This document shows positions 37,201-49,173 of a DNA stretch of 64,000 nucleotides, in pieces. The DNA comes from Panagrolaimus kolymaensis (taxonomy: Eukaryota > Nematoda > Chromadorea > Rhabditida > Panagrolaimidae), in the NCBI GenBank assembly GCA_028622995.1, contig JAJQJQ010000055.1:1054001-1118000 (forward strand), read 5' to 3'. A program made the position numbers and the translations under genes. Each line of letters opens with the position of its first letter. The first letter of the stretch is position 1. Under the pieces are notes generated by a model that saw nothing but the letters and a program-made list of their open reading frames with translations, searched no databases and was not told where the DNA came from.

Positions 37201-37304
37201 GAGAAAAAAGAAAAGAAAAAGTAACTGTATATTTATTTTATATTTTGTCCAACAAAAGAAAAGCAACGTGAAAAAATTAGTATTTTTTTGAACATCAAAG
37301 AAAA
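34243..37304. other. Divergent promoter region between DNase II and hexosaminidase
   Basis: About 3 kb between two divergently transcribed genes. It has long T and A runs, a GC-richer CGACGACGACAACAATCGCC stretch at about 35166-35190, and a pyrimidine-rich strand bias at 35130-35370. No sustained coding frame, RNA gene or mobile element is apparent. Confidence 0.5.
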
Positions 37305-39398
37305 ATGTCATTTTCATTTCGCTCCATTCGACGCTTTTTAAGAATTGGATATGTGAGCCCAAGGTCATGTTTAACAAATTTTTTGTATATTGCAATTATA
37401 TTTATTACATTCTCATTTGTGGCAACTCAATTAAAAGCTCAAAATCAAGGAAATGATCCACCATTACCTCCACATCCAGGCAGTGGGATTGTTGGAGGAA
37501 AAGCTAAATTTGATTTACATAATGAATTTCAAGTCAATCGACAAAGATTGGTTAGTTTTTTATTTTTATGGTTTAAGTATTTTTATTTATGAATATATAA
37601 TTTATAGGCGGATTATCATGTTCAAGAAAGAGATCGACATAATGACTTGCCTTTAAGGGGTGATAGCCCTTCACACCAACAACAACAAAGGCTTCCTCAG
37701 CATAGAGCGGTTCCAGCTGTATCAGGAAGGAAGGAAATTGATGGTCAACCATATCCCAAACTGATAAATGGAGATAAATTTGTTCCCATTCGAAAAGTGG
37801 TTCATTTAGATTTAAAAGGTGGAGCTTACAAGGTAAATAATTTTTTCCATCGAATTTGTTCCAAAAACTAAAAATGCAAATTTTTTTAGCCATTATTTTT
37901 TGCTGAATTATTTAAATTTTTTAATAAAATTGGTTTAACGGGTGTATTATTGGAATGGGAAGATATGTTTCCATATACGGGAAAATTGGCTGAAGCAATA
38001 AATGGTGATGCATATTCGATAGCGGATGTTGAAAATATTTTACAATCCGCTAAAGAAAATCAATTGGATGTAATACCTTTGGTTCAAACATTTGGACATT
38101 TAGAATGGATATTAAAATTGGAACCTTTTAAACATTTGAGGGAAGATAAACGATATCCTCAAGTTATATGTTTGGCGGATACTGAAGCTTTTGATATTAT
38201 TAAACAAATGATTGATCAAGTTGCAGCAGTCCACAAAAAATATGGTATGACTTATTTCCACATGGGCGCGGATGAAGCTTTTCAAGTTGGATTTTGTAAT
38301 GCTACAATTAATCAAATAACAAAAGAAGGTTCAAAAGACAGGGTTATGCTTTGGCATATTTCAAGAGTGGCGAAATATATTAAAAATACCCATTCTGTGA
38401 CAGTTTTGGCATGGCATGATATGTTTGGGCACGTGGCTGAACAAGATCTTAGAATGTATGAAATGACTGAAGTTCTTGAACCTGTTCTATGGTCATATGC
38501 GGAAGATCTTGAACAATATTTACAATTTTCTAGTTGGCTCGCATTAAAACCATTCAAAAAAGTTTGGGGTTCATCAGCTTTTAAAGGAGCGGATGGTCCA
38601 ATGAGATATAATTCAAATCCAATGCATTATATTAAAAATCATGAATCATGGGTAGTTCAAATGACTCGAGCTTATAGAGAATTTGAATATTTCCAGGTTT
38701 GACTAACTTTTCTTTTTTTCAAAAACTTTTTAATTGCTATAAAAATTTTAGGGTTTAATTGTGACGGGTTGGTCGAGATACGACCATATGGCAGTTTTAG
38801 CTGAATTATTCCCAGTAAATATTCCAACTTTAGTTATGAGTTTAGAAACCATTGAAGAAGCTCGTCCACTTCATGGAAATTATCAAAAATCTAGTCAATT
38901 ACTTGGTTGCAATGCCAAATATGATCAAGGATTTATTTATGGTTGCCAATTCCCTGGGAAAAGAATATATGAACTTGTAAATGAAATGTATGTTCAAAAA
39001 CAAGCCATGTATAAATATACTGATGAAGATTTTGAATTTAATGGTTGGTTATCAAAAGTTGCGGAAAAGTATCATTTTTCTTCGCCCATGTATGTCGAAG
39101 TAAGCTACTTTGAAAATTTTTACTAAAAAATTAATTACAAATTGTGTTTTAGAAAATTTCTCAATTTATTGAATATAATTTAAATCCATTGGAGCGAATT
39201 GAGAGAGAATTAAGAAAAGAAATGTCAAAAATTTATTTCAATGAAACCATCGATGAATTTATTTTTACATACTTAAGTGATGAGCTTGAACTTTTACGTA
39301 AGCGTAAAGCTGCGATGTCAGCTATATTATCATCATCCACATATCAAAAGCGTCCATATATTAAGTATCCAGCAGAAAATACGCGAGAAGATCTTTAA
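37305..39398 (+). CDS. GH20 beta-N-acetylhexosaminidase, type II membrane (hexosaminidase D-like)
   Basis: Exons 37305-37550, 37608-37832, 37890-38696, 38752-39099 and 39153-39398 join in phase 0 throughout, giving 623 aa. A short basic N terminus is followed by one hydrophobic segment (LTNFLYIAIIFITFSFVATQ, about 24-43), suggesting a signal anchor with a lumenal catalytic domain. After a Q-rich linker the GH20 barrel begins at RKVVHLDLKGGAYK. LLEWEDMFPY, PLVQTFGHLEWILK and FHMGADEAF follow; the last carries the catalytic Asp-Glu pair (about 285-286). Later blocks are LAWHDMF, LWSYAED, VWGSSAFKGAD and IVTGWSRYDHM. These are typical of the hexosaminidase D/C. elegans hex-2 to hex-5 group that trims terminal GalNAc or GlcNAc from N-glycans. 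Orthology within the group is not resolved. Confidence 0.92.
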
Positions 39399-40128
39399 GC
39401 CTTAAAAATTTCTTTCAACCAATAACCCTTCTTCTGAAAAAATGCGCCTTGAAAATTATTTTTTCTTTTAAATATATTTTTTTTAATTCACGGGTTTCCT
39501 TAAAAGTCATTGTTTTTGTTTTTGTCTCTTTTTTTCTCCCTCTCACTTATTTATTTAAATTTTTTAAAATAATCCAGTATAATTATTACTAAATGCTATT
39601 ACTACGACTACCATGATTCGAGATGCTCCGTCCTTATTATTTTACATACATATATTCCGGGTTTTTATGCACACACTTTTCTCTCTTTTCTCTTTTCCTT
39701 GCCCCTCTCTATTTTTTTTCCCATCAGGAGCACCCGCAGCAGCTATTCAAAATGAATTTTTTTTTGTTGGTACAATGTACTACAAAAAAAATATGCGATA
39801 TTAAATCCAATACACAAAAAAATCAAATAATCTATCTAGTCTATGCTAATTATTTTAATGGCAGCTTAAAGAATAACAACGATTCGATACAATAAGAAAT
39901 CAATAATTTTAAAATAATTTTAATGCCTTCTTTTTTTGTTATGTTATTAATTTTTAAATTTTTTTTCGATGTTTGAAAAAAAACTAAATAAAAAAATTGT
40001 TTATTTTGATTTCATAAAAAAACAAATAACAAAAAAATACTGACTTAGGAATATAAAAATAAGCAAAAAAAGCACCCGTAAAATTATTTTGAGCTACAAC
40101 AATAAAATACTAATAATTGTAAATATTA
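39399..40128. other. Intergenic, convergent 3' flanks
   Basis: Between the stops of the hexosaminidase (+) and MICU1 (-) genes. AT-rich with AATATA/AATAAA-like signals on both strands. The open frames at 39613-39895 have no support. Confidence 0.5.
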
Positions 40129-42499
40129 TTATTGAGCTATGCTAAGTTCATGAATGACACAATCTCGAAATGGCTGCCATCCAACTAAAGCATTATGTCG
40201 GCTATAAGTCTTGAAGCCTCGATGAAGTCGATCATTCATAATTGCAATGAATTCAGAATAACTTAATCGATCATCGCCATTGGTATCAAAAATTCGATAA
40301 AGCATATCCACGAGTTTTGGATCTAAATCAAATCCCGTGGAACATTTAACAGCCCGAATAAATTCATTCCTTGAAACGGGAAGATCGGCAGCCGTAAAAA
40401 ATTTCACAGCTTTTGTGAAATCATCGAGATTGTTGAGGAACATGGAAAATTGTTCAAATTGTTCGAGACTTATTCCCTGGAAAAAAATAAAATAAGTTTC
40501 GTTTTTATTTTGAGACTAATTTAAAAAAATGACAAACTTGATCGTCATTAGTTCGCTCATAAACTCGCTTAATATATGGTGATTGTTCACTTCTGTCAAC
40601 CACAGAATATCGTAACACCAATTGAGCAAATGCAACGGGAGAAATTTGAGATTTGCCCCGAGAAAATTCTTGAAATTCTATTTCAATTAATTCTCTTTGA
40701 AGGTTTCCATAAAAACTGAAAAACTTTACCGTAGATAAAAAAAGCTTGAAAATTAAAGAGCTTACATTTGAAATTGATCCATCGATAAAGAATCACGTCC
40801 ACTTTGTCCAAATAAATGTGCAACAATGGTTGTATCAATTTTTGATTCTTCTTCGTTCGAAGGAACCTAAAATGTAATTTTCAAAAAGAATCATTAAAAG
40901 TGAAGTGTAATTTTTTGGTATTAAATTTTTAGGACAAATAAAAAGTTCAATAATTAATCAAAGTCTTTATGGAATTATTTCAAAAAAATAAGGGAATTGG
41001 GAGGAGATAGAAAAAAGATGTTTAGCAAACCCTTGAAATAATTCTAGTTGAAGACGAAGAAATTCGAGAAGATGGCGTTGTTATTAAAATTGATTGAGAT
41101 TCTTTGTTTGAAGATATTATGTCTTCAAGCTAAAGAGAAAAAAAACTGTAATTTAAATGTTTGTCATTTAAAAAAAGTGAGTGCATACAAAAAAATGTGA
41201 GGAAAGAACGAAACTAAAACTCCAAAGGGCAAAAAATTACACAGTCGATCACCATGGAAAAAAACAGAGGATAAGAAAAGGGAAAACCAAAGGATAAAGA
41301 TTAGTGAATTTTTGTCACAAAAAAAAGTAACAAAGAAATAATGTTTTTTTAAAATTAAATTTAAAATAAAAATAAATGTGCATACAAGTTTTGGGATTGA
41401 GCCACCAAAGCGTTCAAAAATTCGTGTATCAAATGTGAAGCTAGGATATATTTGGCAGTCCTAGAAATAAAAAATGATAATAATAAATTAACAACACACC
41501 ACATTCATTGTTGTAGAAGCAATCAACATTCATTAAATATACTTTTTTTTGAAATATGACTTACATCGTCTTCGTACATTTCCTTCTTCTCTGATGGCAT
41601 CGCTATCATTAATGAACGAACCTAAATAAAGGGGTAATAAAAAAATAAATAAGCGTCGTCAGCTAACTAAAAATAAAAACATAAAAAGCAAGCGATGTTT
41701 TGGGTTTTTTTTTTTGCAAAGCGTAAAAAAAGCAAGGGTAAATAAAAAAATTTGACGACAAAAGCATCACTACAAAAACAAATGAATGATAATAATAATA
41801 ATAAAAAAGGTAAGTTTAAAAATAAAAAACCTTAAGAAATTCTTCTTTATCTATCATAGAATTTTCATCTTCATCGAACATTAAAAAAGCTATGTTAAAA
41901 GATTGTCGAGATTCTTAAAAACAAACAATAATAAATAAAGTTCATTAAAAGCTGACGATTTATAGCTGCTTACTTGTAAGTAAAGTTATCATAAAAACAT
42001 ATTCAGCATATGAAATAACTCCGTGATCACCAAGATCTCGAAATAATTTGGAACTTCCTTTTCTCAATGGTGGAGTTTTCTTTATCATCCTTTTTATTTG
42101 CTCTTCTTTTACTACTCTTCGATATATTCTTTCTTTGGGTTCATCATTGATTAAACTATCCAAAAAATCTTGGGGTGACATATATGCAGTTCCATTGTAT
42201 TCGATGGAAGCAAAATCTTGGAACCTAAAAACCAAAATAAATTGGTGCTATTTTAATATTCCGGCAAAAAAAGTTTACCGCTGCTGTCTTTTAGACAATT
42301 TTATATCCGCTTCTTCTTCATATTTGGAATTAAATGGAAGCATACTTCTAAATCCAAAATAAGTCGTAGTTCCAGCAAGAAATGTGGAAGTAGCATAAGT
42401 GAAAGGCTTGGGAAACTTGAAGCCTGGTTTCTGCCAAAATCGATTATTCAGCCTTTGACGAGAATAATTACGTGCAAAAAATCGTATTCCTCGAAACAT
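40129..42499 (-). CDS. micu-1: MICU1-type mitochondrial calcium uptake regulator
   Basis: Gatekeeper subunit of the mitochondrial calcium uniporter in the intermembrane space. Nine exons: 42279-42499, 41974-42224, 41831-41913, 41565-41621, 41386-41460, 41031-41129, 40766-40866, 40538-40715 and 40129-40476, 470 aa, the usual size. The N terminus is Arg/Phe-rich (MFRGIRFFARNYSRQRLNNR), fitting a mitochondrial targeting sequence. EF-hand 1 is DEDENSMIDKEE and EF-hand 2 is DTNGDDRLSYSE, both with canonical ligands at positions 1, 3, 5, 9 and 12. Between them are PQDFLDSL, TTIVAHLFGQSGRDSLSMDQ and RELIEIEFQEFSRG, matching the MICU fold. The C-terminal helix keeps a cysteine (FRDCVIHE), as used for disulfide dimers in MICU1. 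MICU3-like identity is possible, but one MICU gene is expected in nematodes. Confidence 0.93.
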
Positions 42500-43404
42500 T
42501 TTTTAATAGCCACTTTTAAACTTTCTATTAACACAGAAATTTTTCTTTTTATTATCGATAAAAAAGGAAGTAAGTTGTTGCACGTGAAAATAAATAACTA
42601 ACCGCAGAAGAAGAAACAAAAAATTAAGAAGAAAAAATGAGTTATCTGCCTCCTCCTTTCGCTGCAAGAATATTTCCTTTTTCTTCTTTTTTTTTTTGCA
42701 CAAAGTTCATCATATTTTTTGTTTGTTTGCCAGCGGCATTCATTTTTTTCCACCCTCAATCAAGTCAGTCAATCACATTTTTTGTTTTAAACTTTTTGGT
42801 TTTTTGTTACTGCTATCATTTTTCATTATTGCTGTGTTTCAAAAAAGAAAAAAGTGCAAATGTTTGACGTTTTTCATATTGCAATAATAAATCGATTGAG
42901 TTCAACGTTAATTTTCATTTAATCGTTATTTTTTTTTTGTTTCGTACATACATAAAAGAAAAATATTTACAGTGGTATACCGGAAAATAAAAAAATACGG
43001 TTATGATTTTTAAAAGCGATGGATAGATAAAATAACAAAGTTAATAAACATAAAACTTAAAAAAAACAAGCAAAAAAATGGATTTGATTTTTACTATGCC
43101 TGACAAATTTTTTTTCAAGTTTCATTAATAAAAAACGTTTTTTTAAATAAAATAGATACATTCAGAAATCACAAATTCATTGGAAGAAAAGAAGATAGAG
43201 TTAAAAGTAAAAAAGAAAAATGGAAAGAAGCACAGTGAATATAAAACTTTTTTTCAGTCTCCCTCCATAATGCTTGGTACTTGAATGGTTGTTGATAATA
43301 ATAATTATAAAAGTAATGTTTGTTGGTTTTCCTTTTTTTTATTTCGGTTAAAATTATAACCCGTGAAAATAAAATGGTGGTGTTAATGACTTCTTTTTTT
43401 CTTT
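42500..43404. other. Intergenic between micu-1 and dct-1
   Basis: About 0.9 kb between two minus-strand genes, containing the micu-1 promoter and the dct-1 3' flank. AT-rich. No coding frame with support. Confidence 0.5.
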
Positions 43405-44633
43405 TTAATTTGACTGATTCTTGGAAAATTTTTTGCAAACAAAGAAACTGAAAAATAATTTGATTAATAAAATTTAATTAAAATTGACAATTTAAAAATA
43501 TTTTTCGCCACGGTCAATAATTACTGCTAATTATCTAACGTAAAATGCATAAATATATTGAAAAGAAAATTTAGTGTTTTTCATAAACTATTTTTTTGGC
43601 TTTTAAAATATGTATAAAAATAGTTTAAATATTCCAGTAATTTACCGTTTAAACTAGCTACTTTTTATAGGGATAACTTACCCAAGGGTTGCACCAAGCA
43701 TGAATGTCATTAAATTTGAAACAACTAAACCAATGATGACTTCAAACCGGAAAAATACCGATTTTGAAGGTTTATCAATTTTATATTCAAATTCCGAAGC
43801 CAGCTCCGGTTCAGGGCTATTTGGTGGAGTGGTTAATGTGGATCCAACTTGTCCACTGCGATGGCGTAACATTCGATTGGGTGGATTAGCTTCTGGACGG
43901 CTCGACCAATCCCAAATCCAATCAACATTTTTTCCTCCAGATGTTGTTGTTCCGCCAGTTATATCTTTAGCCAATCGATATTTAACTTGTTCAAGATTTT
44001 CTTCAAATTCCACATGAGGACTTTGTATGCTAATGGGACTGAGGCGAGAATCTTTGCTATTGCTTGCTTCTCCATTGCTGCTTTCCTTTTCAATCATAAC
44101 CGCATCAACGCTGCTGGATAAACTTTGTCGACTTGGAGCTAATTCAACCCATGATTCTAAAATTTAAAAGTTAAATAAAGAATATATAAAAAATTGGGGA
44201 AAAGGGTTTGTTAGTTTTTTTTAAAGTTATTTTTCAATTATTGGAGCTTGCATGTTTCCGAGTGCTTTTAAAATTCAAAAAATATATATGAAAGTTAAAT
44301 ATTCTTTCTTTTTTTCGAGTGAAAAAGCCTTGTTTTTAGTTTTCAATGGCTAATTTGACATCAAAACTTTTCTCAAAAAAATCTCTTTTTAAGACACCAA
44401 TAGTTTTACTTTTCTTTTCAAGATTTCCCGAAATAATATCAGCACTTTTGAAACTTGAAAACTTCAATTTTTCGCTTTCAAAAATATAAAGCATTAAAAA
44501 CTAATAACAAACCGGGCATGGAATCACCTTCATCAGAATTTTTTTCTTGTTGATTTTGATTATTTGTTGGTACTTGTCCAAGTCGCTTTTTAGCATCAAA
44601 CATAGCAGGTTGACGATCAAAAAAGTTTGACAT
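43405..44633 (-). CDS. dct-1: BNIP3/NIX-family mitophagy receptor (DCT-1)
   Basis: Outer mitochondrial membrane protein that recruits autophagosomes and acts in stress and lifespan pathways. Three exons, 44513-44633, 43682-44156 and 43405-43447, give 212 aa. SWVELAP (Trp43 to Leu46) is the conserved LC3-interacting motif of BNIP3. [19 protein letters not shown] is the BNIP3 signature block. [18 protein letters not shown] and FMLGATLG form the C-terminal membrane anchor. The final 43-nt exon begins after TTTTTCAG and completes the tail as [13 protein letters not shown], equivalent to the basic lumenal tail of BNIP3. The phase (GG|T) is right only with this exon, which supports the model. The acidic and Ser-rich middle part is disordered. 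Confidence 0.93.
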
Positions 44634-47600
44634 TTTTAATTAAAAATCTCCAAGAATATAATTAATTTAGTGGTAAAAGAAAAGAGGATACTTAAAAAAG
44701 CGGAGAATATAAAAAAAATAGGCGTTTAACGGCTTCTTTTGTTTTTTTCTTTGTAACAAAATATCTCAGCACAGAAAAACGCCGCCGAGGTGATCACTGA
44801 AAAAAAAGGAAAATGAAAAGGCAGTTATGTATTTTGAATCACATGAACGAAAAAAAAAGAAAAAAGCGAACAATCGATCCTCTGCCGCGTATACTCGAAA
44901 ATGCACTATTTTCTAAGAAGAAAAATGTTCAAATATTTTTTTTTCATTATAAAAATATCAGAAGATTTATAAAAAAGTGTTAAAAAATGAAAATAATCGT
45001 GCCACATTCGTTTTTTTTTGTGAACAAAAAAAATTAAAAAGTTTTTGAATGAGGGCAAGAAAATGGAAAATAAAAAAAGAAACGACGGAGAAAAATGCAA
45101 AGGTCACGTGACAAACGACTAATAATGGGCTGCGACAGCGGAATATTAAAAAGAAAAAAATTGAAAAGAAAAAAAACTAGTATTTGTAAAGCTTAAAAAG
45201 ATCACGTTCGTTCCATTGAGTTAAAGGAATCAACTTTTTTTGTTGTATAAAATTAAAATTATTTCTTCCTCTGTTAAAAAAACAAGACTACACGAAAGAA
45301 GGAACTCATGACTTTTAGAGAAAAAAAGAGAGACAGTCAAAAGGAAAAAAAATAAAATATATTATTTTGGTGCTGCATTAAAAAGAGCAGCAGTAACACA
45401 GCAGACGACGACAAAGCTTTGTTGCTCATGTGAAAAAAAAAAATTATTGAGAGCAATCACAAAAACCCAACGTAAATATGTGTATTTGTGTTTCATCAGA
45501 AAAAGGAAAGAGGAAAAACAATCAAAGAAGAAAAAAATAGAACCATATGGGTTTTCAGAAAAAGAAAATAATGGATAAAAAATTGATTGAATTTCTTTTG
45601 AGTTAATTTATGATTGAAAAAACGCTTTTTTTAAATTTCGGAAAATAACTTTAGAAAAAAATTTTTCATTGGATTAAAATTTTTTTAATGGGTTGAAAAA
45701 GTCACAAGGAAACACGAGAAGAAGAAGAAAAAATCAATGTTCATGAAAGAAATATATATTTTTTTCGAAACGAATGAGAGAGAAAAAAACTTGGTGCTTT
45801 CATTAATGTTTTTACACTCTATATTTCTTTGGTCCGTTTTGTCAATAAAAAAAGAAAAGAAATATTTGACTACGGCAATAAAAGGCTTTTTTGATCAAAA
45901 CTTAAACCATCAAACTTAAATTAACTAATCCAACAAAAGAATCAAACTTTTTTTCTTAAACTTAAAACTGAATGGAAAACGAACAAAAAAAAACAAACGT
46001 AGGACTCATCGAAAAAATAACTCTTGACCTCGAAAGCTTACAAACATTATTAAAAAAAAGAAAGAGGATCAATTTTTCAAGTATTTTCTTTTTTCTCTGC
46101 CATTCATTTATTTGTGGTATTCCCCATACTAAAAAGCAGCAAAAACAAAGAGCTGCAACCAATCTATCTATCTTTCCTCCTTTTTCTACTCTTTTTTTTT
46201 CCTTTGCCTCCCAAAAAAATTGCAGCATTGCATTCAAAAATAAACCATCCTTTATGGGGTCGGTCGGTGTTTCTCCTTTTTCTATGCCGAGTGCATTCGC
46301 TCAGCTGATGTGGCTTTTCTTCTTACTTTTTTCGTTCGATTTATATTTTTTTTACGCACGTTCCTGCCATAACATAACACCAACAACCAACAACGACAGA
46401 AAAGCATCGGATGGACTTTTTTTCTTTCTGCTTTTAAGCGTGCGCATTTATTTATTTCGTGCTTCCTTGCTAGAATTGCTTTTTTTGCAGTGTGGCAGTT
46501 AAAAGTGCGCAAAGCAAAGCAAAGAAAAAAGAGGAAAAAATAAAATGGCAGAGTTTGTTTTATTGAATCAGAAAAAAAATTGTTTCCATAAAAAAAGAAA
46601 GACCACACAAATCGATAAAAAAAAAATAATCACGTGTTCGAAAAATTTTGTTAGCTTAAAAAACAGCGCAAGAGCAAAACTAAAAAAACTAGAAAAAGCA
46701 AGAATGTGAGCACTCAGTTGTCTCTGTTATTTAGTCGCAAGACTCTCTCAAGACCATGGTCATGGCATTTGCGACATTTTGAAAAAAAGGACATCATCAG
46801 CACCAACACAACAATCATGTGATGTGGTGTTCTTCAGTCGCTTTGAAAAAAACATTAAACAGCAAAGCTTTTTTAACCCACATTTTTAATTTCATGGCTC
46901 TTTTTTTTAAAAATATTAACAAAAACCATAATCAAACTTTTACCCATGAAACCAAAAAAAAGAAGAATGGTTAAAAACTTTAAAAAATTTGACGCGAATA
47001 AAAAAAACCAAACAGCAGCTTTTAGAAGAAAAAAAGTTTGTTAAGGCTCTTTGAACTTTTAAGACATAAAAAAAATTGAAAGAGTGAAGAAAAAAAAAGT
47101 AGTCAGTAGAGAAAAATCAGTTTTGTTCGGCGTTTGGTTGAACTGAAAAAAACGATGATGATCATAGCAAACAAGAAAGAAGAAATAAAACAGTTGTGTT
47201 TAACGCTCTCATTTTTTTAAACGCCAATTTTTGATCATATGATTTTCATCGTTTTTACGTGTGCTGTGGGAATAAAAACTCAACAAAACTATAATTATTT
47301 TTATGGTAAAAAAGTTTATGTGTGTTATTTCAAAAAATAAACAAAAAGTATAAAATAATTGTAACACCACTGAAAAAATTGCAAAAAGAAAATTGAATAT
47401 TTCTTCTTAGAGTGAGCAAAATAATAATAAAGATATCTCCCCAGCTTTCCATTTAAATCGCTCAACTATTTTCAAAAATATGATCGTATCAAAGTGTAAA
47501 AGAAATGTTAGCTCGCAACAAAAATATTGCAAAAAAAAAAAAACAAAAAATCAAAAATATCGATTTTCTATGAAAAATCGCTTTTTTTCATCCAATCATT

Positions 47601-47776
47601 TTTCAAACGATCTGTTAAAAGACATTTTAATTTTTTGAATATTTTAAGAATAACTTTTTAATTTTTAGTGCCATTGGTTCTTATAATTTAAAGAAAAACG
47701 TTTATTTTAGCAAAAAATTCCTGTTTCTTATTAAAACAATTAAATAGAAGAACAGATTTAGTAATTCCTATGCGTA
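44634..47776. other. Large gene-poor region upstream of dct-1
   Basis: About 3.1 kb of A/T-tract DNA. A pyrimidine-rich patch at 46080-46470 gives a long open frame (45972-46502) rich in Phe, Ser and Leu. It has no family motif or splice context, so I do not call it a gene. Probably dct-1 promoter and neutral spacer. Confidence 0.45.
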
Positions 47777-48111
47777 CAAAATCTCGACGTTGACTCAATT
47801 GATTTACTTTTGAAATCAATTAAAGCATTTGAAGGTGGTGTTTCAATGGTAACTAAAAATGAAAAACTTATTCGAGAATTGAAGTGTGATTTATGGACTA
47901 TTGAAAACCAAGTAAAGTTCAGATATAAAAAATAAAAATAAGACATAAGTAATTGATATTTCAGAAACCCTATAAAATTTCTGGAAAAATTGAAGCGTAT
48001 CGCAAAAAGTTCTTAAACAAGCCAAAAAACCAAAAAGAACCTCTTTATGGACAACAAATTAGGTCACCTATGCTATCAAAAGCGCTGTCACCATATTCAT
48101 TAATTCAGTAA
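47777..48111 (+). pseudogene. 3' fragment of an ABCF (GCN20-type) ATPase gene
   Basis: The frame starting at 47777 reads QNLDVDSIDLLLKSIKAFEG, then GVSMVTKNEKLIRELKCDLW and TIENQ, matching the second nucleotide-binding domain of ABCF2/3 proteins (NNLDxxSIDAL, GGVxxVSHDExLIRE, CDLWVVE). An intron (GTAAAG ... GATATTTCAG, 47912-47964) is retained and the next exon continues KPYKISGKIEAYRKKFLN to a stop at 48109-48111. The Walker A, signature and Walker B parts are absent. The H-loop region reads VTKNEKL where VSHDERL is usual, so the switch histidine is lost. This is a genomic-duplication remnant rather than a retrocopy. Confidence 0.6.
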
Positions 48112-48189
48112 ATTTGAAAAAAACGTTACCATCGAATTTAAATAAGATAGAAAATTAAAATAAAATTAAAAATATCATTTAAAAATGCG

Positions 48190-48593
48190 TTGGAAACAAA
48201 AATATTGTTCCATTTGAAATTTTACTTGAAAAGGTTCCAAAAGCTACAAATCTGTTTTATAGTGACGATTCAAATATTTTTCATCTCAAACATGTAAAAA
48301 CAAGAACGCCATTTCGAGAATATGTAAATTAAAAGAGTTTCGTATTGGAATTGGGAAAGTTTCTGAAGATTTTGATTCAACGTTGCTTTGTGAATTTATA
48401 AAAAAAAGCTCCTTCAGCCAATTTTCATATTTGTTTTTGGAGTACAGTATCAAAAGATATTTCTTTAACCTTCAAAGCTGCAGCAATACAAATGCTCGAA
48501 AATTGGGATTTGATTCAAGATAAACCTCATATTGAATTGGCTTCTGAAATCGATCCTTACCATCAAGAAATTCACAAATGGATAACTTTATAA
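48190..48593 (+). pseudogene. Decayed paralogue of the F-box/LRR-like gene at 25447
   Basis: Pieces align in order with the 25447 protein: NIVPFEILLEKVPKATNLFY with VPLEDILNLVPNARKIELDY; FRIGIGKVSEDFDSTLLCEF with ITEFSLNSIDGPLCPHVFFK; and KKAPSANFHICF with KKYVDPEAKIHVSF. Two frame changes and an in-frame stop (after FREYVN, about 48330) break it. After the last shared strand it continues WSTVSKDISLTFKAAAIQML and ends EIHKWITL at 48593. The extra C-terminal part shows what the family normally has downstream. Confidence 0.55.
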
Positions 48594-49173
48594 AAATATT
48601 ATAGTTTTTATACCCTTTGTAATTTTTATTTAATATGAAATTTAAAAACTATATTGTTTTTGAAGCTTTCCAGAATATTCAAAGTAAAAATTAATAAAGT
48701 TTCAAAACACCGTGAAAAGCTCGTAAAATAACCTAAAATAACAAAATTCAAGCCCATGAAGAAGTTTATAGGCAAATTTTTTTTTTCAAATTTGATGATA
48801 TTAAAATTTCATTATGTTCGGATAAGCTATTGCCAATGATTATAAAATGCAATGATCAAGAATTTTTTATGGAGTTTCCAGCAAGAAAAACATGTTGAGG
48901 TGGCAATAATTAATCATCACATTTTCGTCAATGTCCTTATGTACCAAACGTGTAACTTCTTCTTTCTTTTAAAAGTTACATATTCTTGAAAAATCAAAAA
49001 AGGAAGCCCTTATTTTTAACGTTTTTCTTTCAAAACTTTTTTTGCTGAAGTTTTATTTTGCAAATAATTTTTTATAATTCTCTTCAACAACAAAATACAT
49101 TCTTTTCATGAGGGGAAAAAATATAATTAGAAAAGTATGGATTGCTCCATTTTCTTGGGTATTTTTTCTTTCT
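48594..49173. other. Intergenic, AT-rich
   Basis: Spacer between the decayed F-box-like copy and the 3' end of arl-3. No supported gene. Near 48770-48890 a few codon-like stretches may be more decayed coding sequence, but nothing can be followed. Confidence 0.4.

Noticed and set aside
43700..44017. 105-codon plus-strand open frame across dct-1
   Set aside because: It is the antisense of the well-supported dct-1 second exon.
45972..46502. 176-codon open frame on the plus strand
   Set aside because: Composition is driven by T/C tracts (Phe, Ser, Leu), there is no splice context or recognised motif, and another frame is open over the same stretch.
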